DNA of 64,000 nt from an uncultured Bacteroidales bacterium (GCA_902800305.1 CADCDP010000011.1:1-64000), one strand, 5' to 3'. Shown: positions 24,789 to 33,112, counted from the stretch's first letter. Notes: generated by a model from the sequence alone, not told the origin. Translations and numbers: made by a program.

Positions 24789-25736
24789 ATGGCATTGAAA
24801 ACATTGATTATTGGAAGTGGCCCCGCTGGTTATACGGCGGCGATTTACGCTTCGAGAAGTTCGCTCCAACCTGTGCTCTACGAAGGTTTGCAGCCAGGTG
24901 GACAGCTGACCCAAACGACGGAGATAGAGAACTTCCCTGGCTATCCGAACGGGACGACGGGATTTGAGATGATGGAAGACCTCAAGGCACAGGCAAAGCG
25001 TCTGGGCACAGACATCCGTAGTGGCATGGTGACGAAGGTGGACTTCTCGTTGGATGGCACTCAGCCCCATCGGGTGACGCTCGACAACGGCGATACGCTG
25101 GAGGCGCATACGGTCATTATCTCGACAGGTGCTTCTGCCAAGTATCTCGGCTTGGACGATGAAAAGAAATACGCAGGACAGGGCGTGTCGGCTTGTGCTA
25201 CTTGCGACGGCTTCTTCTACCGCAAGAAGGTGGTGGCTGTGGTCGGAGGTGGCGACACAGCTTGCGAAGAGGCACAGTATCTGGCCAGCCTTGCCAAGAA
25301 GGTCTATATGATTGTGCGTCGCGATGTGCTCCGTGCCAGCGATGCCATGCAGCAGAAGGTGAAGGAGGCGGAGAATATCGAGATTCTGTGGAACACCCAG
25401 ACAGAAGGACTCTATGGCGAGAATGGTGTGGAAGGTGCTCATTTGGTGGAGAACAAGGGCAAGGAGGGCGAGCGTCGTTACGACTTGCCTATCGACGGTT
25501 TCTTCCTCGCCATCGGTCATCATCCCAACAGTGAGGTGTTCCGTCCTGCTGTGGAGGTGGACGAACAAGGCTACATCAAGGTGCAGCATCCTACGACAGC
25601 CACCAATGTGCCCGGTGTGTATGCCGCTGGCGACGTGGCCGACCCGCTCTATCGTCAGGCCATCAGTGCCGCTGGTAGCGGATGCCGTGCCGCAATCGAT
25701 GCATTGCACTATTTGCAAGAGAAAAAGATGGTATAA
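24789..25736 (+). CDS. trxB: Thioredoxin-disulfide reductase
   Basis: A 315-residue FAD/NADPH enzyme that reduces thioredoxin. It has the FAD motif GSGPAGYTAAIYASR at the N-terminus, the redox pair CATC (Cys136 and Cys139), the NADPH motif VVGGGDTACEEA and the C-terminal FAD segment 'VYAAGDVAD'. Length fits the low-molecular-weight bacterial type. It lies between cyuA and dsbD with gaps of 8 and 4 bases, so its electrons may pass through thioredoxin to the DsbD-like protein in the membrane. Confidence 0.95.
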   Translation: MALKTLIIGSGPAGYTAAIYASRSSLQPVLYEGLQPGGQLTQTTEIENFPGYPNGTTGFEMMEDLKAQAKRLGTDIRSGMVTKVDFSLDGTQPHRVTLDNGDTLEAHTVIISTGASAKYLGLDDEKKYAGQGVSACATCDGFFYRKKVVAVVGGGDTACEEAQYLASLAKKVYMIVRRDVLRASDAMQQKVKEAENIEILWNTQTEGLYGENGVEGAHLVENKGKEGERRYDLPIDGFFLAIGHHPNSEVFRPAVEVDEQGYIKVQHPTTATNVPGVYAAGDVADPLYRQAISAAGSGCRAAIDALHYLQEKKMV

Positions 25737-25740
25737 GAAT

Positions 25741-27876
25741 ATGAGAAGAATGCTTTTTACGCTGCTGACGTTCTGCTGCCTTGGGGTGGCGAATGCGCAA
25801 ATGATGAACCCTGTCAAGGTGACTTCCTCCTTCAAGGTGACTTCGGACACCGAGGGTGTCATTACGTTTGTGGCAACCATTCAGCCTGGTTGGCACATGT
25901 ACAGCACACAGGTTGTAGAGGACGGCCCCACGCCCACCACGCTGACGGTGGAGAAGATTTCGGGTGCTCAACTCGATGGTGCGCTGAAGCCAACGACAAC
26001 TCCCATCAAGAAGTTCGAGGACATGTTTGATGCCGATGTCTATTACTTCGAGAACACTGCCACCTTCACGCAGAAGGTGAAGTTCTTGGGTGGTAAGTAC
26101 GTGGTGGAGGGCTATCTGCAGTACGGTGCTTGCAATGATCAAAACTGCATCCCTCCCACGTCGGTGGATTTCAACGTCAGTGGGGAAGTGACCTTGCCAA
26201 AGGCCAAGGAAGAGCCTAAGACAGCGGAAAAAAAAAGTGAAGAAAAAATAGAGGCTCCTACCGAGGCTGCCTCTGCCGATGGCGAAACGGCTCAGAATGA
26301 GTCCTCTTCTTCTGACAGCACCTCTGTGGTCAGCGGTTTACCCGCTGACACCCCTTCCGACGAAGCATCCGCCTCCCTCTGGTCTCCCGTCATCGAACAG
26401 CTTTCTTCCTTCGATGAAGGGGGCAACAGCAGCACGTCCGACGCGTCCCTTTGGCGTATCTTCCTCTTGGGGCTGCTGGGTGGATTGGTGGCACTCGTCA
26501 CTCCTTGCGTGTGGCCCATTATCCCCATGACCGTGTCGTTCTTCTTGAAGAAGGGAACGACCAAGAAATCCACGCCCGAAGAGAAAGCCGCAGCCAAGAA
26601 ACGCGGCATCCGCGATGCGATTCTCTATGGCATCAGCATCATCGTCATCTATGTCTCCCTCGGACTCATCATCACGGCGATATTCGGGGCTTCGGCTCTC
26701 AACGACTTAGCCACCAATGCGGTGTTCAACATCCTTTTCTTCTTGATGCTGCTGGTGTTCGGCCTCTCGTTTGTGGGTGGCTTCGAACTGACCCTGCCAG
26801 CCAAATGGAACACCGCTGTTGACAATAAGGCCAACAGCACGACGGGCCTGTTGAGTGTCTTCTTGATGGCCTTTACCCTCGTGCTGGTCAGCTTCTCCTG
26901 CACGGGACCCATTATCGGTTTTCTGCTGGTGCAGGTGGTCACGTCGAGCATTATCGGCCCCGTCATTGGTATGTTGGGCTTTGCCATCGCGCTTGCTTTG
27001 CCGTTCACGCTGTTCGCCCTTTTCCCGCAGTGGCTCAACACGGTGCCCAAGAGCGGTAACTGGATGAACGTGGTGAAGGTGACGCTTGGCTTTGTCGAAC
27101 TGGCGTTTGCCCTCAAGTTCTTCTCAGTGGCAGACCTTGCCTATGGTTGGGGACTGCTGGATCGCGAGGTGTTCCTCTCGCTTTGGATTGTGCTTGCTGC
27201 CCTGCTGGGTGCTTATCTTATCGGTTGGATTCGTTTCCCGCATGACGAAGACGAGTACGATGAGATGGGCAATGTGGTGGTTCGTCCCAAGACTTCCATC
27301 CCTCGTTTCTGCATGGCGCTCATTTCCTTTGCCTTCGCCATCTACATGGTGCCAGGCTTGTGGGGTGCCCCTCTGAAAGCGGTCAGTGCCTTTGCTCCTC
27401 CGATGAAAACACAGGACTTCAACCTTGCCGCCGAACAGGAAGTGAAGCCGATGTTTACCGACTATGAGGAAGGAATGGCATACGCCAAGGAGCATCACCT
27501 TCCTGTGATGATAGACTTTACGGGGTATGGTTGCGTGAACTGCCGCAAGATGGAGGCAGCTGTGTTCGTCGATCCGACGGTGGCCGACATCATGACCAAC
27601 AAATACGTGCTCATCCAGCTGTATGTGGATGAGAAGACTGCGCTTCCAGAGCCTATCGTGGTGAACGACAGCGGTACTGACCGTAAGCTCCGCACCGTGG
27701 GCGACAAGTGGAGCTATCTGCAATCGCGCAAGTTCGGTGCTACAGCACAACCTTTCTACGTGCTGCTCGACAACGAGGGTAACGTGCTCGAAAAGAGCTA
27801 CTCCTACGACGAGAATATCCCCAAGTTCCTCTTATGGCTGAACAGCGGACTTTCTCGCTATTCCTTGAAGAACTAA
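25741..27876 (+). CDS. dsbD: DsbD-like protein-disulfide reductase
   Basis: A 711-residue membrane protein that carries electrons from cytosolic thioredoxin to the periplasm. It has a signal peptide (MRRMLFTLLTFCCLGVANA), a DsbD-alpha-like beta domain (~20-160), and an acidic Ser-rich linker (~165-230). A membrane domain of about eight helices holds the redox pair Cys256 (VTPCVWPIIPM) and Cys387 (SFSCTGPIIG). A C-terminal thioredoxin-like domain has CVNC (Cys598, Cys601). The alpha-like domain shows a Cys in 'YGACNDQNCIPP'. The start at 25741 gives the signal peptide; an in-frame extension to 25414 only re-reads trxB. It follows trxB by 4 bases. Confidence 0.9.
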   Translation: MRRMLFTLLTFCCLGVANAQMMNPVKVTSSFKVTSDTEGVITFVATIQPGWHMYSTQVVEDGPTPTTLTVEKISGAQLDGALKPTTTPIKKFEDMFDADVYYFENTATFTQKVKFLGGKYVVEGYLQYGACNDQNCIPPTSVDFNVSGEVTLPKAKEEPKTAEKKSEEKIEAPTEAASADGETAQNESSSSDSTSVVSGLPADTPSDEASASLWSPVIEQLSSFDEGGNSSTSDASLWRIFLLGLLGGLVALVTPCVWPIIPMTVSFFLKKGTTKKSTPEEKAAAKKRGIRDAILYGISIIVIYVSLGLIITAIFGASALNDLATNAVFNILFFLMLLVFGLSFVGGFELTLPAKWNTAVDNKANSTTGLLSVFLMAFTLVLVSFSCTGPIIGFLLVQVVTSSIIGPVIGMLGFAIALALPFTLFALFPQWLNTVPKSGNWMNVVKVTLGFVELAFALKFFSVADLAYGWGLLDREVFLSLWIVLAALLGAYLIGWIRFPHDEDEYDEMGNVVVRPKTSIPRFCMALISFAFAIYMVPGLWGAPLKAVSAFAPPMKTQDFNLAAEQEVKPMFTDYEEGMAYAKEHHLPVMIDFTGYGCVNCRKMEAAVFVDPTVADIMTNKYVLIQLYVDEKTALPEPIVVNDSGTDRKLRTVGDKWSYLQSRKFGATAQPFYVLLDNEGNVLEKSYSYDENIPKFLLWLNSGLSRYSLKN

Positions 27877-27909
27877 ATTTACTAAATCCACTAATACCTA
27901 TACAAAAAT

Positions 27910-29787
27910 ATGTACATTAACGGTGAACTCTATATCGCGCATTGTGCCGATGGCCCCATCAACATGGTGGGCAAAATGTGTAATCGTCATGGTCTCATCG
28001 CTGGTGCCACGGGTACGGGTAAGACCGTCTCGTTGCAAGTGTTGGCAGAGACCTTCAGCCAAGCTGGTGTGCCCTGCTTCATGGCCGACATGAAGGGCGA
28101 CCTTTCGGGTATCTCGCAGGCAGGAAAGACCTCCTCGTTCATCGAAAAGCGGAAGGAAGAGTTTGGCATTCCAGACCCACAGTTTAAGGCTTGTCCTGTG
28201 CGCTTCTACGACGTGTTTGGCGAACAGGGCTTCCCCATGCGCACGACGGTGTCAGCCATGGGACCTCAGTTGCTGAGCCGACTGATGGGATTGAGCGACG
28301 TGCAGAGCGGTGTGCTTAACATCGTCTTCCGCATCGCTGATGACAAAGAACTGCTGCTTATCGATTTGAAAGACCTTCGCCTGATGCTCGACTTCGTGGG
28401 ACAGAACACGGGGCTTTTTACCACCATCTATGGTAACATCTCGCCAGCCAGCATCGGTGCCATCCAGCGAGCCGTGCTGGAGATAGAGAGTGAGGGAGGC
28501 GACAAGTTCTTTGGCGAACCTTCATTCAACGTGGAAGACCTGATTGACATGGAGGACGGAATGGGTGTGATGAGTGTCCTTGCCGCCGACAAGCTGATGC
28601 TCAATCCGAAACTCTATTCCACCTTCCTCCTGTGGCTGATGACGGAACTGTATGCCACCCTCCCCGAAGTGGGCGACCAGGAGCTGCCTAAGCTGGTGTT
28701 CTTCTTCGATGAGGCTCACATGCTCTTCGATGGTACTTCGAAGGCGATGGTGGACAAATTGGAGCAGGTCATCCGACTCATCCGTTCGAAAGGCGTGGGC
28801 ATCTACTTCATCTCACAGTCACCTTCCGACATCCCCGACACCATACTGGGGCAGTTGGGTAACCGCATCCAGCACGCCCTTCGTGCCTATACGCCGAAAG
28901 ACCAGAAGGCGGTGCGTGTGGCGGCTCAGTCTTTCCGTGCCAACCCCGAATTCAGTACGGAACAAGCCATAATGGAACTGGGTACAGGTGAGGCACTGGT
29001 GTCAGTGCTCGACGAGAAAGGTGCCCCGACGATTGTGCAACGTGCCCGTATGCTCTTCCCGCTCAGTCAGATAGGTGCCATTACCGATGGACAGCGGTTG
29101 GACATCCAGAATGCAGCTCCCGAACACATCAAGGAGTATGCCGAATACTTCGACCGTGAGAGTGCCTACGAGGTGTTGATTGCCCAGAAGGAACAGGAAG
29201 ACGCTGAAGCGGCTGCGATGCTGCGTCGTCAAGAAGAGGAAAAGCAACAGAAAGAGGCTGAGAAGGAAGCTGAACGTCTTCGCAAGGAACAGGAGAAGTT
29301 GCAAAAGGAATTGGAAAAGCAGCAGAAGGAAGAAGAGAAAGAGGCTGAACGTCAGCGCAAAGCAGAGGAAATAGAAGCCTTGCGCCGTCAGCGTGAACTG
29401 GAAAAGCAGCAACGTGAGGCAGAACGTGAGGCAGAGCGTTTGCGCCGTGAAGCCGAGAAGGAAGCGGAGCGTCAGCGTAAAGAGGCGGAAAAGGCTGCCA
29501 AGGAAAAGGCGAAAGAACGAAGTGGTTGGACACGTACCATCTTTGGCACCCTGATTGGTGCTGTCATCGGTTCGGTGGGTCGTCAGGTGGGCACTTCGGT
29601 CGGCAAGAGCATCACAGGAGGCTCCAGCCGCAAGACCTCCAGCACATCCAAGAAGACCAGTAGCACCAAGAAATCCTCTTCTACGAAGAAAAGTTCTGGC
29701 TCCATCCTTGGCAATGCCGCCAAGACAGCCGCCACAACAGCTACAAGGAAGGTGACGACGGAGATTCTGAAGAACATCTTCAAGTAA
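27910..29787 (+). CDS. HerA/YjgR-like ATPase (DUF853) with long coiled-coil and Ser/Lys tail
   Basis: A 625-residue cytosolic protein. The first ~420 residues match the DUF853/YjgR branch of HerA-FtsK ATPases: Walker A GATGTGKT at 32-39, Walker B LVFFFDEAHML near 262, and 'GIYFISQSPSDIPDTILGQL' after it. Residues ~425-535 form a highly charged Glu/Lys/Arg/Gln coiled coil. The last ~90 contain a Gly-rich hydrophobic patch (GTLIGAVIGSVGRQVGTSVG) and a Ser/Thr/Lys-rich stretch. E. coli YjgR is about 500 residues, so the tail is longer here. The role is unknown; HerA relatives act on DNA. It ends the cyuA-trxB-dsbD run, 33 bases after dsbD, before a very strong terminator. Confidence 0.85.
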   Translation: MYINGELYIAHCADGPINMVGKMCNRHGLIAGATGTGKTVSLQVLAETFSQAGVPCFMADMKGDLSGISQAGKTSSFIEKRKEEFGIPDPQFKACPVRFYDVFGEQGFPMRTTVSAMGPQLLSRLMGLSDVQSGVLNIVFRIADDKELLLIDLKDLRLMLDFVGQNTGLFTTIYGNISPASIGAIQRAVLEIESEGGDKFFGEPSFNVEDLIDMEDGMGVMSVLAADKLMLNPKLYSTFLLWLMTELYATLPEVGDQELPKLVFFFDEAHMLFDGTSKAMVDKLEQVIRLIRSKGVGIYFISQSPSDIPDTILGQLGNRIQHALRAYTPKDQKAVRVAAQSFRANPEFSTEQAIMELGTGEALVSVLDEKGAPTIVQRARMLFPLSQIGAITDGQRLDIQNAAPEHIKEYAEYFDRESAYEVLIAQKEQEDAEAAAMLRRQEEEKQQKEAEKEAERLRKEQEKLQKELEKQQKEEEKEAERQRKAEEIEALRRQRELEKQQREAEREAERLRREAEKEAERQRKEAEKAAKEKAKERSGWTRTIFGTLIGAVIGSVGRQVGTSVGKSITGGSSRKTSSTSKKTSSTKKSSSTKKSSGSILGNAAKTAATTATRKVTTEILKNIFK

Positions 29788-29794
29788 GAAGGGA

Positions 29795-29896
29795 AAAAGT
29801 AAAAGTGAAAAGTGAAAAATTTGCTACCGCACTTGCCCGTCCATGGTTGGCGAACTTGTTGCGGTAGCAAATTTTTCACTTTTCACTTTTACTTTT
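29795..29896. terminator. Very long bidirectional terminator hairpin
   Basis: Perfect 37-base arms (29795-29831 and 29860-29896) with a 28-base loop. The outer part is A/T-rich with repeated 'aaaagtg', and the inner part is tttgctaccgca. It separates the convergent HerA-like and DUF4332 genes. Confidence 0.85.
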
Positions 29897-29902
29897 CCCT
29901 TT

Positions 29903-30310
29903 TTAGTACGTCAGTACCACGGGCAGTTCCTTTGCCTGTGCAATCATGCGCTCCAGTTCAGAAACGCTGGGGACGCGGTTGCAAAGGTTCTTCTGGTCGT
30001 TCACCTCTACCAACTTGGGTTGCAGGTTGGCAGCTACACGGTGACGGAACTCCTTTACGGTGTCAACACCGGCAGCCTCCAAAAGTTCTGCGAACTGGCC
30101 AGCGATGCCGTTGATGCGGAACAGGTCGGCATGGTTGGCCCAAGTGAGGATGAGTTTAGGACTGATGCCCGTCTCCTCAGCCAAAGCCTTGCGGCCAGCA
30201 GGAGATGCGCACTTTTCAAGATATTCTTCTGTGGTTTTGATGCCAGCAGCCTGAAGCTTCTCGGCATACACGGGGCCAATGCCCTCTACGTCGATAATTT
30301 TGTAAGCCAT
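29903..30310 (-). CDS. DUF4332 helix-hairpin-helix protein
   Basis: A 135-residue cytosolic protein with two helix-hairpin-helix-like segments: 'IDVEGIGPVYAEKLQAAGIK' near the start and 'FRINGIAGQFAELLEAAGVD' in the middle. This pattern fits DUF4332, whose hairpins resemble those that bind DNA without sequence preference. The precise function is unknown. It lies 13 bases after fucO and is probably transcribed with it, ending at the long terminator. Confidence 0.85.
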   Translation of the reverse strand: MAYKIIDVEGIGPVYAEKLQAAGIKTTEEYLEKCASPAGRKALAEETGISPKLILTWANHADLFRINGIAGQFAELLEAAGVDTVKEFRHRVAANLQPKLVEVNDQKNLCNRVPSVSELERMIAQAKELPVVLTY

Positions 30311-30323
30311 AATTGTTTTGATT

Positions 30324-31478
30324 TTATAGTACTTTCTTGTAAAGTTCCACGATTTCAGCCTCCGTCACGTCGCGTGGGTTGCCTGGAGTGCAGACATCGG
30401 CGATGGCTTGTGCTGCCAGTGCTGGAATGTCGGCCTCGGTGATGTTGAGGTCGCTCAGGTGCTGTGGAATGCCCACACGGATGCTCAGAGCACGCACGGC
30501 ATCGACAGCAGCTTGAGCAGCTTCTTCGGCACTCATGCCTGTGGTATCTACACCCATCGTCTGAGCAATCACGCCAAACTTCTCGATGCACTTCGGCATA
30601 TTGAATTCCATGATGGTGGGCAGCAGCAGTGCATTGGCTACCCCATGTGGAATGTCGTGGAGCGAGCCCATCGGGTGTGCCATGCCATGAACAAGTCCAA
30701 GACCCACGTTGCTGAATGCTTGAGCGGCGATGTACTGTGCCAGTGCCATCCCTTCACGTCCCACGGGATTCGTCGGTTCTTCGACCGCCAGTGGCAGGTT
30801 CTCGGCAATCATCTTGATGGCTTGAAGCTCATACATGTCGCTCATCACCCACGCACCCTTCGTGATGTAACCCTCAATGGCGTGAGTCAGCGCATCCATA
30901 CCCGTTGCGGCAGTCAGTCCCTTCGGCAGGGTGTACATCAGTTCGGGGTCAACAATAGCCACGGCTGGGATGTCGTTGGGATCCACACACACCATCTTGG
31001 CCTGTCGCTTCTCGTCGATGATGACATAGTTGATGGTCACCTCCGCCCCCGTGCCAGCCGTGGTGGGCAGGGCGATGATGGGCACAGACTTGTTCTTTGT
31101 CGGAGCGCATCCCTCGAGGCTCACCACATCGGCAAATTCTGGGTTGTTCGCCACGATGCCGATACCCTTGGCCGTGTCCATGCTCGATCCGCCGCCAATG
31201 GCGATGATGCAGTCGGCACCGCTCGCCTTGAAAGCCTCCACACCCTGCTGCACGTTCGTCACCGTCGGGTTGGGTTTAATCTCGCTGTAAATCTCGTAGG
31301 GGAAGCCTGCTTCGTCCAGCACGTCGGTCACCATCTTCGTCGTGCCGACCTTGATGAGTCCCTTGTCGCTGCACACCAGTGCTTTCTTCAAGTTCATTCG
31401 TTTCACTACTTCGGGCAGTTCCTTTCGTGCACCGGCTCCGAAATAGGACACCTCGTTCAAAATAAATCTCTGTGCCAT
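30324..31478 (-). CDS. fucO: Lactaldehyde reductase, iron-containing alcohol dehydrogenase
   Basis: A 384-residue enzyme very close in sequence pattern and length to E. coli FucO, which reduces L-lactaldehyde to 1,2-propanediol with NADH during fucose or rhamnose fermentation. Visible are the nucleotide motif 'IAIGGGSSMDTAKGIGI', 'IPTTAGTGAEVT'-like text (ALPTTAGTGAEVT), 'DALTHAIEGYITKGAW' and the iron-binding 'GLVHGMAHPMGSLHDIPHG'. No fucose or rhamnose isomerase or aldolase gene is adjacent. Other iron-dependent alcohol dehydrogenases are possible, but the resemblance is strongest to FucO. It has a full promoter at 31538-31568 and is followed by the DUF4332 gene. Confidence 0.9.
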   Translation of the reverse strand: MAQRFILNEVSYFGAGARKELPEVVKRMNLKKALVCSDKGLIKVGTTKMVTDVLDEAGFPYEIYSEIKPNPTVTNVQQGVEAFKASGADCIIAIGGGSSMDTAKGIGIVANNPEFADVVSLEGCAPTKNKSVPIIALPTTAGTGAEVTINYVIIDEKRQAKMVCVDPNDIPAVAIVDPELMYTLPKGLTAATGMDALTHAIEGYITKGAWVMSDMYELQAIKMIAENLPLAVEEPTNPVGREGMALAQYIAAQAFSNVGLGLVHGMAHPMGSLHDIPHGVANALLLPTIMEFNMPKCIEKFGVIAQTMGVDTTGMSAEEAAQAAVDAVRALSIRVGIPQHLSDLNITEADIPALAAQAIADVCTPGNPRDVTEAEIVELYKKVL

Positions 31479-31537
31479 AAATAGGTTTGAGTTTTTAGGT
31501 TAGTATTCAGTTTTTATCCCTTCATGTCAATACGTTG

Positions 31538-31568
31538 CAAAGGTAGCCCTTTTCTTTCTTTCCACAAA
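31538..31568 (-). promoter_or_regulatory. Promoter of fucO
   Basis: On the minus strand: TTTG (31568-31565), 19 bases, TACCTTTG (31545-31538). The start codon is 60 bases downstream. Confidence 0.75.
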
Positions 31569-31592
31569 ATATTTCCCGTCTTTTTCTTGCTT

Positions 31593-32030
31593 TTAACGAT
31601 AGTCTGTCACGTATTCGTCGCATTGCAAGGGCGTGGTTACGCCTTCCCGTTGCAGGAAACGGTCAATCTCGGCTTTCATCTCTGGCGATACGCGTATCTT
31701 GCCCGTCCGATAACGAGACAGTTGTGCACTACTGTGGAAGTAGTTTCGTAGCACGGCGAGGGCTATCTGTGCTTCCTTGAAGGTCAGCAACTCAAAATAG
31801 TGTGTGAAGCCCACTCCGTATGCCACCATCGATGTGTCGCGGAAGAACTGGCACTTTCCGTCCTCCATCACGATGGCATCGGGATTCACTATCTTGATGT
31901 GTTCCAAACTCTTGTCGCATCCGCGTCGAACAATCTGGCGGATGCACACTTCGGCAGAAGGGCAGTCGCTCTTGATGCACTGCGTCACCTTCCCCTGAAT
32001 CTTTTCAATGTCGATGTGTACGTTTTCCAT
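31593..32030 (-). CDS. Conserved Bacteroidales cytosolic protein (DUF6078-like), function unknown
   Basis: A 145-residue protein without signal peptide, beginning MENVHIDIEKIQGKVTQCIK. It has Cys in 'SDCPSAEVCIRQIVRRGCDKS' (split: four Cys, at about residues 18, 23, 29 and 37) and a hydrophobic centre (VAYGVGFTHYFELLTFKEA). The C-terminal part, 'SRYRTGKIRVSPEMKAEIDR', resembles a helical module. From memory it fits a Bacteroidales family labelled DUF6078. The four clustered Cys could bind a metal, which is inference. The start at 32030 is fixed by the promoter just upstream; the longer reading to 32066 would begin inside the -7 box. Confidence 0.72.
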   Translation of the reverse strand: MENVHIDIEKIQGKVTQCIKSDCPSAEVCIRQIVRRGCDKSLEHIKIVNPDAIVMEDGKCQFFRDTSMVAYGVGFTHYFELLTFKEAQIALAVLRNYFHSSAQLSRYRTGKIRVSPEMKAEIDRFLQREGVTTPLQCDEYVTDYR

Positions 32031-32053
32031 AGTTGACTCATGTTTTTCCAGTG

Positions 32054-32085
32054 CAAAGGTACGCATTTTCTCTCAATCCACCAAA
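32054..32085 (-). promoter_or_regulatory. Promoter of the DUF6078-like gene
   Basis: On the minus strand: TTTG (32085-32082), 20 bases, TACCTTTG (32061-32054). It is a full consensus promoter, with its -7 box 24 bases before the start codon. Confidence 0.8.
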
Positions 32086-32133
32086 CATTCCCCTCATTCC
32101 TCTCGCCCCTCGCTACACTCATTGCCTCTCCCG

Positions 32134-32225
32134 TGTAGCGTTTGCTACATGCCGTATGTAGCAGTTGCTACACGCCCTTTGCACTCATTGCTACACGCCG
32201 CGTGTAGCACTTGCTACATCGAGTG
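32134..32225. repeat. Palindrome array B: four units, 23-base period
   Basis: Units start at 32134, 32157, 32180 and 32203. Three contain the exact inverted repeat TGTAGC-N4-GCTACA; the third has a damaged left arm (tgcact) but an intact right arm. The loop ends in TT or has a T, and units 1-3 continue with 'ygcc'. Related half-sites lie on both sides (cgctaca near 32111, tgtagcg near 32235). It is in the intergenic gap between two leftward genes. Confidence 0.8.
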
Positions 32226-32304
32226 TCGCCGTTGTGTAGCGTCCCGTATATTTTGATGGAGATTTTTCCGAGGAAACTTTTGGCTTTTCCAATAGAATGG
32301 ATGC

Positions 32305-32946
32305 TCATTCTTTCCCCAGAATGATGTTGACCAACGTTGTTACATCACTGATGTCCACGTTCCCGTCTCTGTTTACATCACCACGTGGGAAGGGGTCATC
32401 GCCAGGTTCTGGACGAGGGTCTGGATCGTCGGTTCTTGGCTCACCGTCCCATGTGATGGCAATGGAGTTGAGGTAGAGAGCGTCTTCTTCGGAACAAATG
32501 CCAATGTAAGTGTAATTGCCGTTGATGGTGATGGTGGCTGTGGTGTTGAGACCGTCGAAAGTGGCTTTCCCAACACGTGTGCCTCGCTTTTTTGTGTTGA
32601 AAAGGTCGGCTGCTGAAGTGTAGGGCGTGTTGGATGCATAAATCAGAACAGTACGTTCCTCTTTGGTCAAATCTTTATTCCATTCGATGACCACTTGCTT
32701 CAGGTTTCCACCCGATGCAGTGGAGACGATGCCTTCTTTTTTGTCTCGGGTACGCAATTGAATGGTGTTGATTGAACCTGCACAGCATCCTGCATATACC
32801 GCATTGGAGGTGGCTGTTTTGTCGGCAAAATCATTGTAGATGTTACCGCTTATCCCTGTAACACTTTGGTCGAGCACGTCCTCGACGTCAGCTTTTGCCA
32901 TGATGGTTAGCACGCAAGCCAGAAGAAATAAGAATGTCTTTTTCAT
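32305..32946 (-). CDS. Secreted protein with one dockerin-like repeat
   Basis: A 213-residue protein with a signal peptide (MKKTFLFLLACVLTIMAKA), a beta-rich body of unknown family (residues ~20-170, with 'YTYIGICSEEDALYLNSIAI' near its end), a Pro/Asp linker (DDPDPRPEPGDDPFP), and a single C-terminal dockerin-like loop and helix (DVNRDGNVDISDVTTLVNII, then LGKE). The dockerin-like end is nearly identical to that of the BspA-like protein at 588-4106. The start at 32946 was chosen because the longer reading to 32985 reaches the -7 box. It is divergent from the pectate lyase gene, so both might respond to the same conditions. Confidence 0.8.
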   Translation of the reverse strand: MKKTFLFLLACVLTIMAKADVEDVLDQSVTGISGNIYNDFADKTATSNAVYAGCCAGSINTIQLRTRDKKEGIVSTASGGNLKQVVIEWNKDLTKEERTVLIYASNTPYTSAADLFNTKKRGTRVGKATFDGLNTTATITINGNYTYIGICSEEDALYLNSIAITWDGEPRTDDPDPRPEPGDDPFPRGDVNRDGNVDISDVTTLVNIILGKE

Positions 32947-32982
32947 GTTGGGTCTGAAGATTGTTTTGTTCATATTGATGGG

Positions 32983-33014
32983 CAAATTTACGAAGATTGC
33001 TATGAACGGCCAAA
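32983..33014 (-). promoter_or_regulatory. Promoter of the dockerin-tailed protein gene
   Basis: On the minus strand: TTTG (33014-33011), 20 bases, TAAATTTG (32990-32983). Confidence 0.8.
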
Positions 33015-33082
33015 CTTTTTGCCATTTCTTTTTTCGAATCTCCCCAATTCTCCGTCAAGAGCACGAAAAGTGGAATTTATGC

Positions 33083-33112
33083 TTTGTAATACGGAGAAAA
33101 GTCGTAAATTTG
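33083..33112 (+). promoter_or_regulatory. Promoter of the pectate lyase gene
   Basis: TTTG at 33083-33086, 18 bases, TAAATTTG at 33105-33112, then 33 bases to the start codon. It is back to back with the promoter at 32983-33014. Confidence 0.65.

Noticed and set aside
25414..25740. N-terminal extension of the DsbD-like frame
   Set aside because: It is trxB read in another frame; the signal peptide starts at 25741.
24477..25880. 467-codon minus-strand frame over cyuA, trxB and dsbD
   Set aside because: It crosses three certain genes and shows no recognisable protein features.
32134..32225. CRISPR-like array
   Set aside because: The repeat period is only 23 bases and the spacers are 6-7 bases; there are no unique spacers of usual length and no cas genes.
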